A DNA stretch of 35,165 bases from Streptomyces sp. ISL-66 (GCF_018614135.1 NZ_JAGGOW010000138.1:1-35165); one strand, 5' to 3'. Shown: positions 1 through 8,053, counted from the stretch's first letter. Program-made: numbers and translations. The notes: generated from the letters alone by a model not told the origin.

Positions 1-125
1 CCTGCCCCGGCCCGGGGCGGTACGGCGGTGGCCGCCGCCGTGGCCCGCCCGCCCGGGACGGTGGCCGCGGTGGCGGCCGCGAGGACGACGGCCAGCAGGG
101 CACGGCGTGGTGTGGGTGCGGACAT
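1..125 (-). CDS. N-terminus of an exported protein, cut by the left edge
   Basis: Reading leftwards from an ATG at 125-123 the frame stays open to the window edge (41 codons). It begins MSAPTPRRALLAVVLAAAT and continues into an Ala/Thr/Val-rich stretch with an Ala-x-Ala-type region. This is a Sec signal peptide: two arginines, a hydrophobic core of about 15 residues, then small residues. Only the signal sequence and the start of the mature protein are inside the window, so the function cannot be told. The ribosome site is weak (a run of Gs 6-10 bases upstream). It is divergent from the kinase gene at 440. The reading is inferred from the signal-peptide pattern alone; an overlapping plus-strand frame across the same bases has no recognisable protein character. 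Confidence 0.55.
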   Translation of the reverse strand, partial: MSAPTPRRALLAVVLAAATAATVPGGRATAAATAVPPRAGA

Positions 126-439
126 CGGCGTGGCCCCCAGGGCTAGGTGCGGTGGTCGTCGGCTCCACCCTTCCAGTTCCCGGATGCCGGGCGCCGAAGC
201 CACGGGGCCGTGTCGGGGGTGACGTGGGGCCGCTGCCGAATCGGGCGGCCCCGGCGGGAGCTGTCCCCATGCCCGCCCTTCGCCCGTTCCCCGGGGCTCT
301 GCCACTGACCCTCACCGCTGAGGCGCCGTCGCGGGGGCGACCTCCCGGCGCGACCGGGACCGGGGCCGGGCCGGAGCCAGCGCGCCGGGGCCGGAGCCAG
401 GGGGCCGGGCCGGAACAGCGGAGGTCATACGCTGGGCGG
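126..439. other. Divergent intergenic region, no gene seen
   Basis: About 314 bases between the leftward exported-protein start and the rightward kinase start. It is extremely GC-rich. Near 370-410 the 12-mer GGCCGGAGCCAG occurs twice. The only clear signal is the TACGCT box just before the kinase. No credible coding frame is seen: the plus-strand frame that runs in from 107 shows no family features until the kinase begins at 440. Confidence 0.5.
428..433 (+). promoter_or_regulatory. Putative -10 box of a leaderless promoter for the kinase
   Basis: TACGCT fits the actinomycete TANNNT -10 pattern and ends 6 bases before the GTG at 440, so transcription would begin at or next to the start codon. 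No purine-rich ribosome site precedes that GTG, which agrees with a leaderless message. No good -35 box is seen. Confidence 0.5.
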
Positions 440-1084
440 GTGGAGTCCCAGTCGTCGCTTCAGCCCCTGCGGTCGCTCGCGCGCGAGCTCGCCGCTCTGC
501 CGCCCTCCCTCGGACCCGTGCGCCTGATCGGCATCGACGGGCACGCCGGTTCCGGCAAGAGCACCTTCGCGGGGCGGCTCGCCGAGGCGCTGGGCGGTGT
601 GCCCGTGCTGCACCTGGACGACGTGGCCACCCACGAGGACCTCTTCGGGTGGGACCGGCGGCTGCGCGTCCAGGTGCTGGAGCCGCTGGCCGCGGGACGG
701 CCCGCGCACTGGGCTCCGTACGACTGGGTCGAACGGCGCTTCGGCCCGGAGCGGGTGCTGGAGCCGGCTCCGGTGCTGCTCGTCGAGGGTGTCGGCGCCG
801 GGCGCCGGGCGCTGCGCCCGTGGCTGGCGCGGCTGCTGTGGATGGAGATGCCGCCCGCGAAGTCCTGGGGGCGCGGGCGCGAGCGGGACGGGCGCGAACT
901 TTCCGACTTCTGGGACGAATGGGAGCGCGCGGAGCGCGCGCACTTCTCGGATGACCCTTCGCGCCCCTTCGCCGACACGCTGGTGCGGCAGAGCGGTACG
1001 GGATACGAGTGGTCTTCCGGGGCTGCTGCGACCCCGGCAATCGCCACTTCCCTCACCCAGGGTGACGGACTCCCCCAGGCCTGA
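440..1084 (+). CDS. Uridine kinase-like P-loop NTPase
   Basis: A 214-residue protein with a Walker A motif GHAGSGKS at about residues 34-41, preceded by the strand RLIGIDG and followed by a helix, then LHLDDVATHEDLFGWDRR. That layout matches the uridine kinase/phosphoribulokinase-like P-loop fold, where the aspartates after the second strand bind the phosphoacceptor. Later segments include PVLLVEGVGAGRR and a C-terminal DFWDEWERAERAHF. Streptomyces genomes usually label such proteins uridine kinase or ATP-binding protein; the real phosphoacceptor is not established. I chose GTG 440 because the frame upstream looks non-coding, the -10 box at 428-433 implies a leaderless start there, and the family fold starts within 30 residues. 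It stands alone, followed by a separate small-RNA-like unit. Confidence 0.8.
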   Translation: MESQSSLQPLRSLARELAALPPSLGPVRLIGIDGHAGSGKSTFAGRLAEALGGVPVLHLDDVATHEDLFGWDRRLRVQVLEPLAAGRPAHWAPYDWVERRFGPERVLEPAPVLLVEGVGAGRRALRPWLARLLWMEMPPAKSWGRGRERDGRELSDFWDEWERAERAHFSDDPSRPFADTLVRQSGTGYEWSSGAAATPAIATSLTQGDGLPQA

Positions 1085-1126
1085 CGGACCGCGGGAATCC
1101 GACGCCCCCAGGCCCTCCCCGGTCGC

Positions 1127-1156
1127 TTGACCCGGGGCCGGGCCCGGCCTTACGTT
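1127..1156 (+). promoter_or_regulatory. Strong vegetative-type promoter with no gene after it
   Basis: TTGACC at 1127-1132 and TACGTT at 1151-1156 are 18 bases apart, the best -35/-10 match in the first 3 kb. Transcription would begin near 1163. The first downstream signal is a strong terminator hairpin at 1191-1228, not a coding region. Confidence 0.55.
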
Positions 1157-1162
1157 CTGAAT

Positions 1163-1230
1163 GCGCGGCCCTCACCGGCCGACGCGGACGCGAAGCCCCC
1201 GATCGTTCCCCCGTGATCGGGGGCTTCGTT
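1163..1230 (+). ncRNA. Candidate small RNA of about 65-70 nt
   Basis: The stretch between the promoter at 1127-1156 and the hairpin at 1191-1228 would give a short transcript ending in a 14-bp perfect stem. An ATG at 1161 opens a frame that runs through the hairpin and has no recognisable protein features. The 5' part contains short GC-rich self-complementary segments. It could be an independent small RNA or an attenuated leader of the ATPase gene at 1486. I do not recognise its family; the loop holds five Cs but the two-hairpin layout of 6C RNA is not present. Confidence 0.4.
1191..1228 (+). terminator. Hairpin terminator
   Basis: Perfect inverted repeat: CGAAGCCCCCGATC at 1191-1204 pairs with GATCGGGGGCTTCG at 1215-1228 across a 10-base loop, followed by TT. 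It ends the candidate small RNA and may also stop readthrough from the kinase. Confidence 0.7.
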
Positions 1231-1390
1231 CCGCCCCCGATCGCTCGGTGATCCACCCTCCGCGGGCCTCCGCGCCGCCCCGGGACGCACCGGAACGCCA
1301 CCGGTCCTTCACCCTGCGTCACCGAACACGTCGCCGACACGCGCCCGAACCGTCTTCGCCGCACCCTACGTAAGGGGCGGTGACCGCAGG

Positions 1391-1396
1391 TACGAT
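1391..1396 (+). promoter_or_regulatory. Putative -10 box for the AAA+ ATPase gene
   Basis: TACGAT fits TANNNT and would give a leader of about 80 nt before the ATG at 1486. The -35 region is poor. The 1229-1390 stretch between the small-RNA terminator and this box shows nothing else I can support. Confidence 0.35.
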
Positions 1397-1485
1397 GCCC
1401 CCCTGATTTCATCGGGGCAGGGACAACTCACGTGTGTCGCACGGGGGTTGTCGCGCACCACGGGGGCTGGCTTGTGGGGGACGTG

Positions 1486-3438
1486 ATGGATTTCGCCGCG
1501 GTGGGCAGCGCACACGCCCCGGCCGAACTCGCCTGGCTGCGAGGAGTGGACGCCTGCACGATGGGCGCCTACCCCCAGGCCGAGGAGGAGTTCCGGACGG
1601 CCGTACGACTGGATCCCACGATGGCCGACGCCTGGCTGGGCCTGCACGCGTTACGGGCCGACACCACCAACGCGTTACTGCGCATGTACGCCCACCGGGA
1701 CCGCTTCGGGGAACAGCGGGACCGGCACCGGCGGACGCTGAACTCCTGGTACTGGCTGGGCTGGTGGGTGCAGCCGGTACTGGAGAGCCGCCGCGACCTG
1801 CTGCTGGCGCACGCCTCGCACTGGCTGGACGGCCGGCACGTGCCGGAGCTGGACCGGGCGCTGGCCGCGCTGCCGCCCGTGGACACCGATCCCCAGGTCC
1901 GTTTCCTGCACGCCTGCCGCGCCTACCTGGTCAAGGACTGGGAGCAGTTGGTGCGGCACACGGACTCGCTGGTGGACGATCCGCTGCTGGGCATCGAGGC
2001 GGGACTGTTCGGCGGGATGGCCCGGGTCCGGCTGGAGATGTACGGGCAGGCAGAGCCGCTGCTGTCGGCCTCGCTGATGCGCTGCCGCAGCGAGCAGCCG
2101 CAGCGCAAGGAGCTGCGGTACTGGCTGGCGCGGGCGCACGAGGGGACCGGGCGCAGCGCGGCGGCCCTTCCGCTGTACCGGTCGGTGCACCGGGTGGACC
2201 CGGCGTTCATGGACACGGCGGCCCGGCTGACGGCGATCGAGGACAGCGAGGACGCCGACGGGCTCGCCGGGTACGGCGGCAACGCGGGCTACGAGGGGCT
2301 GGGCGGGCACGGGCTCTCCCCCTCGGGCGGGGACTTCGCGGCGGTGGCGCTGGGCGGCGGTCCGGTCCAGGACACCGCGGCGGACGGGCAGTCGGAGCCG
2401 GACCAGCCGGCCTCGCCGGAGCCGCCGGAACCGCGGCACGGAGCCGGCGGGCCGCCCTCGGGTCCCGTCCCGGGCGGGCCCGGCGGAGCGCGGCGCAAGG
2501 TGGCGCTGCCGGCCCAGCCCGGCCCGGCGGAGCTGCCGGCCGGTCCCGCTGATCCGGCGGCGCTGGCCGAGGCGCTCGATGAGCTGGAGCGGATGGTGGG
2601 CCTGGAGCCGGTCAAGCGGCAGGTGAAGGCCCTTTCCGCGCAGCTGCACATGGCCAGGCTGCGGGCGGGTCAGGGGCTGCCGGTGCAGCCGCCGAAGCGG
2701 CACTTCGTCTTCTCGGGGCCGTCGGGCACGGGCAAGACCACGGTGGCGCGGATCCTGGGCCGGGTGTTCTACGCGCTGGGTCTGCTCGGCGGCGACCACC
2801 TGGTGGAGGCGGGGCGCGCGGACCTGGTCGGCGAGTTCCTCGGGCAGACCGCCGTGAAGGCGAACGAGCTGATCGACTCGGCGATCGGCGGGGTGCTGTT
2901 CGTGGACGAGGCGTACAGCCTCTCCAACTCCGGCTACAGCAAGGGTGACGCGTACGGCGACGAGGCCCTGCAGGTGCTGCTGAAACGGGCGGAGGACAAC
3001 CGCGACCACCTGGTGGTGATCCTGGCGGGCTATCCGGCGGGGATGGACCGGCTGCTGTCCACCAATCCGGGGCTGTCCTCGCGGTTCACCACCCGGGTGG
3101 ACTTCCCGAGTTACCGGCCGCTGGAACTGACGGCGATCGGCGGGGTGCTGGCCGACGCCAACGGCGACCTGTGGGACGGGGAGGCGCTGGAGGAGCTGCG
3201 CAGCATCAGCGGGCACGTGGTGGAGCAGGGCTGGATCGACGAGCTCGGCAACGGCCGCTTCCTGCGCACGCTGTACGAGAAGAGCTGCGCGTACCGGGAC
3301 CTGCGGCTGGCGGGCTTCGCCGGCGATCCGTCCCGGGAGGACCTCTCCACCCTGCGGCTGGCGGACCTGATGCAGGCCTACGGGGAGGTCCTGTCGGGCC
3401 GCGGCCCCCAGGAACGGCCGGAGCCTCCGCCCCTGTAG
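1486..3438 (+). CDS. TPR/AAA+ ATPase of the CbxX/CfqX (SpoVK/EccA-like) family
   Basis: A 650-residue protein in three parts. Residues 1-250 are helical with TPR-like units (for example EEEFRTAVRLDPTMADAWLG). Residues about 255-355 are a low-complexity Gly/Pro/Glu linker. The C-terminal AAA+ domain starts with DELERMVGLEPVKRQVKAL and has Walker A GPSGTGKTT near residue 410, Walker B GVLFVDEAY near 470, and the family's NPGLSSRF segment with its arginine finger. This architecture is that of EccA of type VII secretion and of SpoVK/CbxX proteins, AAA+ remodelling ATPases. No ESX genes lie nearby, so a secretion role is not shown. I chose ATG 1486 because GGGGGA sits 4 bases upstream; an in-frame ATG at 1432 would add 18 residues without a family match. 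Two strong hairpins follow the stop. Confidence 0.85.
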   Translation: MDFAAVGSAHAPAELAWLRGVDACTMGAYPQAEEEFRTAVRLDPTMADAWLGLHALRADTTNALLRMYAHRDRFGEQRDRHRRTLNSWYWLGWWVQPVLESRRDLLLAHASHWLDGRHVPELDRALAALPPVDTDPQVRFLHACRAYLVKDWEQLVRHTDSLVDDPLLGIEAGLFGGMARVRLEMYGQAEPLLSASLMRCRSEQPQRKELRYWLARAHEGTGRSAAALPLYRSVHRVDPAFMDTAARLTAIEDSEDADGLAGYGGNAGYEGLGGHGLSPSGGDFAAVALGGGPVQDTAADGQSEPDQPASPEPPEPRHGAGGPPSGPVPGGPGGARRKVALPAQPGPAELPAGPADPAALAEALDELERMVGLEPVKRQVKALSAQLHMARLRAGQGLPVQPPKRHFVFSGPSGTGKTTVARILGRVFYALGLLGGDHLVEAGRADLVGEFLGQTAVKANELIDSAIGGVLFVDEAYSLSNSGYSKGDAYGDEALQVLLKRAEDNRDHLVVILAGYPAGMDRLLSTNPGLSSRFTTRVDFPSYRPLELTAIGGVLADANGDLWDGEALEELRSISGHVVEQGWIDELGNGRFLRTLYEKSCAYRDLRLAGFAGDPSREDLSTLRLADLMQAYGEVLSGRGPQERPEPPPL

Positions 3439-3494
3439 CTCCGCTGCGCGGAGCCTTCCCCATCCCCCGGGCAGAGCCCGGGGGATGGGGAAGG
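3438..3494. terminator. Double hairpin terminator between convergent genes
   Basis: A small stem GCTCCGC/GCGGAGC (3438-3454) abuts a 19-bp perfect stem, 3454-3472 with 3476-3494, around a 3-base loop. The stem lies just after the ATPase stop and 40 bases before the stop of the convergent CBS-domain gene, so it can act in both directions. Confidence 0.8.
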
Positions 3495-3534
3495 ACGGGC
3501 GGGGGACAGCCCCGCGGGGCCCCCGGCCCCCCGG

Positions 3535-4578
3535 CTACGCGCTCCGCACGTAGCCGCGGTGCGCCGGGTCGCGGACCTCCCCCACCAGCGTCTCCAGGAC
3601 GTCCTCCATGGTCACGAGGCCGAGCACCCGGCCGGTCGGGTCCGCGACCTGGGCCAGGTGGGTCGCGTCCCGCCGCATGACGCTGAGGGCGTCGTCGAGC
3701 GGGAGCGTGGAGCACACCGTGGTCATCCGGCGCCAGACGCGCTGGGGGACGGCCCGCTCCCGGTCCTCCAGGTCCAGTACGTCCTTCACGTGCAGGTAGC
3801 CCATGAAGGCGCCGGTGTCGGCGCGGACGGGGAAGCGGGAGTACCCGGTGCGGACCGTCAGCTGCTCGATCTGGCGCGGCGTGACGGAGGGGCCGACGGA
3901 GACCAGCCCACCGGGGGCGAGGAGGACGTCGGTGACGGGGCGGCTGCCCAGTTCCAGCGCGTCTTCCAGGCGCTCCTGCTCGCCGGGCTCCAGGAGTCCG
4001 GCCTGCCGGGAGTCCTCGACGAGCCGGCCGAGCTGGGCGGAGGTGTAGACGGCCTCGACCTCGTCCTTGGGCTCGACCTTGAAGAGCTTCAGGATCAGCT
4101 TGGCGCAGGCTCCGAGGGCGGTGGTGACCGGCCCGCAGACGCGGGCGAAGGCGACCAGGCCCGGGCTGAACCACAGGGCGGTCTTCTCGGGGGCGGCCAT
4201 GGCGAGGTTCTTGGGGACCATCTCGCCGATGACCAGGTGCAGGAAGACCACGGCGGCGAGCGCGAGTGCGTAGCCGAGGGGGTGGATCAGGCCTTCGGGC
4301 ACGCGGGCGGCGTGGAAGACGGGCTCCAGCAGCCGGGCCACGGTCGGCTCGGCGACCGCGCCGAGGGTGAGCGAGCACATGGTGATGCCGAACTGTGCGG
4401 CGGCCATCATGCGCGGCAGGTTCTCCAGGCCGTGGAGCACCTGGCGGGCCCGCTTGGAGCCGGCCGCGAGGGGCTCGATCTGGCTGCGGCGGACGGAGAC
4501 GAGCGCGAACTCGGCGCCGACGAAGAAGCCGTTGGCCAGGACGAGGAGCAGGGCGAAGAGGAGTTGGAGCGCGTTCAC
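3535..4578 (-). CDS. CNNM/CorC-type membrane protein with CBS domains (downstream copy)
   Basis: A 347-residue integral membrane protein. The N-terminal half is a CNNM (DUF21) domain: LFALLLVLANGFFVGAEFAL, then further hydrophobic segments near residues 60-80, 100-125 and 135-160, including GEMVPKNLAM. The second half has a CBS pair (FPVRADTGAFMGYLHVKDVL and DPTGRVLGLVTMEDVLETLVGE). Such proteins are linked to magnesium or cobalt efflux and are often annotated as hemolysins; the ion is not shown here. The C-terminal CorC/HlyC domain is absent, unlike in its partner. The start is GTG, overlapping the stop of the upstream copy by four bases (GTGA), so translation is coupled. The two copies are diverged paralogues forming one operon. 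Confidence 0.88.
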   Translation of the reverse strand: MNALQLLFALLLVLANGFFVGAEFALVSVRRSQIEPLAAGSKRARQVLHGLENLPRMMAAAQFGITMCSLTLGAVAEPTVARLLEPVFHAARVPEGLIHPLGYALALAAVVFLHLVIGEMVPKNLAMAAPEKTALWFSPGLVAFARVCGPVTTALGACAKLILKLFKVEPKDEVEAVYTSAQLGRLVEDSRQAGLLEPGEQERLEDALELGSRPVTDVLLAPGGLVSVGPSVTPRQIEQLTVRTGYSRFPVRADTGAFMGYLHVKDVLDLEDRERAVPQRVWRRMTTVCSTLPLDDALSVMRRDATHLAQVADPTGRVLGLVTMEDVLETLVGEVRDPAHRGYVRSA

Positions 4579-6035
4579 CGGCCACCCACCGACTGGAGCT
4601 GGGCGGGGGCGGGGGCGGGGGCGGGGGCCGGGGCGGGCAGGGCGTCGAACCCGGCCGGGGCCGGAACGCCGGCATGCGCCGTGCCCGGAGCCTGCGCGAA
4701 CGGGTCCGGCTGACCGGAGCCCAGCGGTGCGGTGCGCACCAGCCGGACCCGTTCGGCGCGGTAGCGGCCGACCTGGCGCACGGAGAGCTTCCAGCCGGGC
4801 AGTTCGGCGCGGTCCCCGGGGGCGGGGATCCGGCCGAGCAGATCGGCGACGAGGCCGGCGACGGTCTCGTACGGGCCTTCGGGGACCTCGAGGCCTATCC
4901 GGCGCAGGGTCTGCACCCGGCAGCTGCCGTCGGCCTCCCAGGAGGGGCGGCCGTCCTCGGCGGGTACGGGGGCCAGTTCCGGGTTGTCGTCCTCCGCGAG
5001 GTCGTGCTCGTCACGGACTTCGCCGACGAGCTCCTCCACGATGTCCTCCAGGGTGACGACTCCGGCGGTGCCGCCGTACTCGTCGACGACCACGGCCATG
5101 GGCTGTTCGCTGCGCAGCCGTTCCAGCAGCGGCTGCACGGGCAGCGAGCCGGGCACCAGCAGCGGGGCGACGCAGATGCGGCTGACGCTGGTGCGGGCGC
5201 GCTCGGACTCGGGCACGGCGAGGGCGTCCTTGAGGTGGACGACCCCGGTGATCTCGTCGATCCGCTCGCGGTAGACCGGGAAGCGGGACAGCCCGGTGGC
5301 GCGGGTCAGGTTGAGCACGTCCGCGGCGGTGGCCGTGTGCTGGAGGGCGCTGACCTTGACGCGCGGGGTCATGACCAGCTGGGCAGTGAGCTCGCCCAGC
5401 GAGAGGGTCCGTACGAAGAGGTCGGCGGTGTCCTGTTCCAGGGCGCCCGCCTGGGCCGAATGTCGGACCAGGGAGACCAGTTCCCCCGGGGTGCGGGCGG
5501 AGGCCATCTCCTCGGTGGGCTCCACGCCGAGCGCGCGCACGAGGCGGTTGGCGATGGCGTTGAGGGCCGCGATGACCGGCCGGAAGGCCCGGGAGAAGGC
5601 GTGCTGCGGGCCGGCGACGAAGCGGGCCACCTGGAGGGGCCGGGAGATCGCCCAGTTCTTCGGGACGAGTTCGCCGACGACCATCTGGACGGCGGAGGCG
5701 AGCAGCATGCCGATGACGACGGCCACTCCGGGGACCACGCCCTCGGGGAGGCCGGTCGCGGAGAGCGGGCCGGCCAGCAGGACGGCCAGGGCGGGCTCGG
5801 CGAGCATGCCGACCACCAGGGAGGTGATCGTGATGCCGAGCTGGGTGCCGGAGAGCTGGAAGGACAGCTCCCGCAGGGCTTTGACGACCGTGCGGGCACG
5901 GCGGTCACCGTCGGCGGCGGCGCGTTCGGCCTCGGGTCTCTCTACCGTGACGAGGCCGAATTCGGCTGCCACGAAGAAACCGTTGGCGAGGATCAGGGCG
6001 AATGCCGCCACGAGAAGGAGTAGCGGGGTGGTCAT
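4575..6035 (-). CDS. CNNM/CorC-type membrane protein with CBS and CorC_HlyC domains (upstream copy)
   Basis: A 486-residue protein with the full family layout: CNNM membrane domain (starts LLLLVAAFALILANGFFVAAEF; contains GELVPKNWAI), a CBS pair (FPVYRERIDEITGVVHLKDAL; YGGTAGVVTLEDIVEELVGEV), then a C-terminal CorC_HlyC transporter-associated domain (GLEVPEGPYETVAGLVADLLGRIP ends near residue 410). The last 45 residues are a Pro-Ala-rich tail made by a G/C-run repeat at 4601-4637. The family is implicated in divalent-cation export or cobalt/magnesium resistance. ATG 6035 has a good GGAGG ribosome site upstream. It is the first gene of the pair; the next gene starts inside its stop codon. The 199 bases upstream (6036-6234) hold no gene that I can support. 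Confidence 0.9.
   Translation of the reverse strand: MTTPLLLLVAAFALILANGFFVAAEFGLVTVERPEAERAAADGDRRARTVVKALRELSFQLSGTQLGITITSLVVGMLAEPALAVLLAGPLSATGLPEGVVPGVAVVIGMLLASAVQMVVGELVPKNWAISRPLQVARFVAGPQHAFSRAFRPVIAALNAIANRLVRALGVEPTEEMASARTPGELVSLVRHSAQAGALEQDTADLFVRTLSLGELTAQLVMTPRVKVSALQHTATAADVLNLTRATGLSRFPVYRERIDEITGVVHLKDALAVPESERARTSVSRICVAPLLVPGSLPVQPLLERLRSEQPMAVVVDEYGGTAGVVTLEDIVEELVGEVRDEHDLAEDDNPELAPVPAEDGRPSWEADGSCRVQTLRRIGLEVPEGPYETVAGLVADLLGRIPAPGDRAELPGWKLSVRQVGRYRAERVRLVRTAPLGSGQPDPFAQAPGTAHAGVPAPAGFDALPAPAPAPAPAPAQLQSVGGR
4601..4637 (+). repeat. G-run array with strong G-quadruplex potential
   Basis: On the plus strand seven runs of 3-5 Gs are separated by one or two Cs over 37 bases. 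This exceeds the usual four-tract, short-loop rule for a G-quadruplex. It encodes the Ala-Pro tail of the upstream CBS protein on the minus strand, so the G-rich strand is the template strand of that gene, just before the translationally coupled start of the second gene. Confidence 0.7.
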
Positions 6036-6234
6036 GCCGCCGCCTCCATGGGGAGGGCGGCGTGGGTACTACCGGACGATCCGTCCATTGCTGGAGGGAG
6101 TCACTCCTCAAGTCGTAGGTGCCCACGGGCCACGGGGTCCGGGGCCGGTGGGAGGGCGCACCGTCGCGCCCCCACACCAGGGTAGTCACTGAGATCGCCG
6201 CCGCAATGGGACGCAGCGACGAGGTGGGTCGGGC

Positions 6235-6699
6235 TCAGTCGTTCTTTGAGCCCGTTCCGTGGGTTTCGGCGAGGGCGCGCAGGGCGCGGGCGTCGGAGAT
6301 CGCCTGGGCCTTGGCGACCCCGGGCTGGATGCCGAGGGCGGGAAGGCTGGTGCCGTCGCTGAGGTCGAGGAACACCCACGCGTCGCCCGGGCGGAGGTTC
6401 ACGCGCAGGATCTGCGCCCACTCCAGGCGGCGGGTGGTGGTGAGGTTGACGACCGTGACCCCGGCCTCGTCGGCGACCACCTTGGGGCGGCTGAGCAGGA
6501 CGAGGACGGAGGAGAGCAGGGCCGCGGTGAAGACGAAGGCGATCCGCTCACCGGGGTGCAGGGTTTCGAGGATCAGGGCGATCGTCGTGATGGTGACGAA
6601 CATGGCGGCGCCGACGCCCAGCAGGACGGCCCGGGTGCGGGTCGGCCGGAAGGTGACCGGGAGGGCGGGCGGTGCGGGCTGGGCGGTGGCGTCGGCCAT
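6235..6699 (-). CDS. Small membrane protein with a PH-like C-terminal domain
   Basis: A 154-residue protein. After a Pro/Ala-rich N-terminus there are two membrane spans, AVLLGVGAAMFVTITTIALI (about residues 23-45) and IAFVFTAALLSSVLVLLS (50-68). The remaining half (KVVADEAGVTVVNLTTTRRLEWAQILRV ... LDLSDGTSLPALGI) has the beta-strand pattern of bacterial PH-like domain proteins. The function is unknown; homologues are small actinobacterial membrane proteins. I chose ATG 6699 because it gives a compact protein with the first span near the N-terminus; a longer frame would overlap the end of hisG. GAAGG lies about 12 bases upstream. It follows hisG by 85 bases in the same direction and may be the last gene of the rib-his transcript. 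Confidence 0.7.
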   Translation of the reverse strand: MADATAQPAPPALPVTFRPTRTRAVLLGVGAAMFVTITTIALILETLHPGERIAFVFTAALLSSVLVLLSRPKVVADEAGVTVVNLTTTRRLEWAQILRVNLRPGDAWVFLDLSDGTSLPALGIQPGVAKAQAISDARALRALAETHGTGSKND

Positions 6700-6784
6700 G
6701 TGCGTCAGGTGCCTTCGGGTGGTGCCGGACGGTGAGGTGCCCGGCGGCGGATCGGATGCCGGCCCGGCGGGGGCGGCGTGCGCG

Positions 6785-7633
6785 TCAGAGGCGGCAGGCG
6801 TGGATCGAGGTGGTGAGGATCGCGCGGGCACCGAGATCGTAGAGGTCGTCCATGATCCGCTGGGCCTCCTTGGCGGGGACCATCGCGCGGACGGCGACCC
6901 AGCCCTCGTTGTGGAGCGGGGAGACGGTCGGCGACTCCAGGCCCGGGGTGAGGGCGACGGCGCGCTCCAGGTGCTCGGCGCGGCAGTCGTAGTCCATCAT
7001 CACGTAGCTGCGGGCCACCAGGACGCCCTGGAGGCGGCGCAGGAACTGCTGGGCCCGCGGGTCCTCGGGGTCGGTGCCGTTGCCGCGGATGACGACGGCC
7101 TCGGAGGTCATGATCGGCTCGCCGATGACCTCGAGGCCGGCGTTGCGCAGGCTGGTGCCGGTCTCGACGACGTCGGCGATGATCTGGGCGACGCCGAGCT
7201 GGATGGCGGTCTCGACCGCGCCGTCGAGGTGGACGACGGAGGCCTCGATGCCCTTTTCGGCGAGGTGCTTGGCGACGATTCCCTCGTACGAGGTCGCGAT
7301 GGTCATCCCGTGGAAGTCCTCGGGGCCCTTCGCGGTGCCGGGGATCGTGGCGTAGCGGAAGGTGGAGCGGCCGAAGTTGAGCGCCAGGATCTCCTCGGCG
7401 CTGGCGCCCGAGTCGAGCAGCAGGTCGCGGCCGGTGATGCCGATGTCGAGCTTGCCGGAGGACACGTAGATCGCGATGTCCTTGGGGCGGAGGTAGAAGA
7501 ACTCCACCTCGTTGTCGGGGTCGACGACCACGAGCTCCTTGGACTCCTTGCGCATCCGGTAGCCGGCCTCATGGAGCATCGCCGACGCCGGTCCGGAGAG
7601 AGAACCCTTGTTGGGGACGGCGATGCGCAGCAT
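6785..7633 (-). CDS. hisG: ATP phosphoribosyltransferase, long form (HisG)
   Basis: This enzyme joins ATP and PRPP in the first step of histidine biosynthesis and is the pathway's feedback-controlled point. The 282 residues match the long HisG form: a catalytic part starting MLRIAVPNKGSLSGPASAML, a PRPP loop near EVIGEPIMTSEAVVI preceded by DVVETGTSLRNAGL, and a C-terminal regulatory ACT-like domain (about 205-282) with PTVSPLHNEGWVAVRAMVP. The long form is homohexameric and does not need HisZ. The ATG has AAGGAAG upstream. It lies 103 bases downstream of hisE, which encodes the next enzyme, with a strong hairpin between them. Confidence 0.95.
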   Translation of the reverse strand: MLRIAVPNKGSLSGPASAMLHEAGYRMRKESKELVVVDPDNEVEFFYLRPKDIAIYVSSGKLDIGITGRDLLLDSGASAEEILALNFGRSTFRYATIPGTAKGPEDFHGMTIATSYEGIVAKHLAEKGIEASVVHLDGAVETAIQLGVAQIIADVVETGTSLRNAGLEVIGEPIMTSEAVVIRGNGTDPEDPRAQQFLRRLQGVLVARSYVMMDYDCRAEHLERAVALTPGLESPTVSPLHNEGWVAVRAMVPAKEAQRIMDDLYDLGARAILTTSIHACRL

Positions 7634-7685
7634 GAGGCTTCCTTTGGTGCGTAGGTGCGAAAGGGTGTGCTGGTAGGGGTACGGG

Positions 7686-7723
7686 CGCGCGGACGCCCCG
7701 GCACGGTGCGCCGGGGCCGCGCG
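7686..7723 (-). terminator. Intercistronic hairpin between hisE and hisG
   Basis: An 8-bp inner stem GCCCCGGC/GCCGGGGC and a 6-bp outer stem CGCGCG/CGCGCG are separated by a 3-base bulge, with a 7-base loop. There is no U-run. It could lower hisG expression relative to hisE or protect RNA ends; full termination is not shown. Confidence 0.45.
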
Positions 7724-7736
7724 GAAGTGCTCCGGC

Positions 7737-8018
7737 CTAGAGGTGCGCGTAGACGTCGTCGAGGGAGATCCCGCGCGCCACCATCATCACCTGGACGTGG
7801 TAGAGCAGCTGGGAGATCTCCTCGGCGGCGGCTTCCTTGCCCTCGTACTCGGCGGCCATCCAGACCTCCGCCGCCTCCTCGACGACCTTCTTGCCGATGG
7901 CATGGACGCCCTTGGCGACGAGCTCGGCGGTGCGGGAGGAGCCGGGGTCGCCGTTGGCGGCCTTGAGCTGGAGCTCGGTGAAGAGCTCTTCGAAACTCTT
8001 GGAGGGTTTGTTCGCCAT
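7737..8018 (-). CDS. hisE: Phosphoribosyl-ATP pyrophosphatase (HisE)
   Basis: This enzyme hydrolyses phosphoribosyl-ATP to phosphoribosyl-AMP, the second histidine step. The 93-residue protein has the MazG-like all-helical signature: FEELFTELQLKAA, then SRTAELVAKGVHAIGKKVVEEAAEVW with the metal-binding glutamates (KKVVEEAAE), and EEISQLLYHVQVMM. It is a stand-alone HisE, not fused to HisI, as is usual in actinomycetes. ATG 8018 has GAGGA 8 bases upstream. It sits 35 bases after ribH and before hisG, so riboflavin and histidine genes are probably co-transcribed. Confidence 0.95.
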   Translation of the reverse strand: MANKPSKSFEELFTELQLKAANGDPGSSRTAELVAKGVHAIGKKVVEEAAEVWMAAEYEGKEAAAEEISQLLYHVQVMMVARGISLDDVYAHL

Positions 8019-8053
8019 GATGGTCCTCAGAATACGGGGTGCGGGGGTGGCGA

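Noticed and set aside
1191..1228. 6C RNA
   Set aside because: Only one hairpin with five Cs in the loop; the two C6-loop hairpins of that family are not seen.
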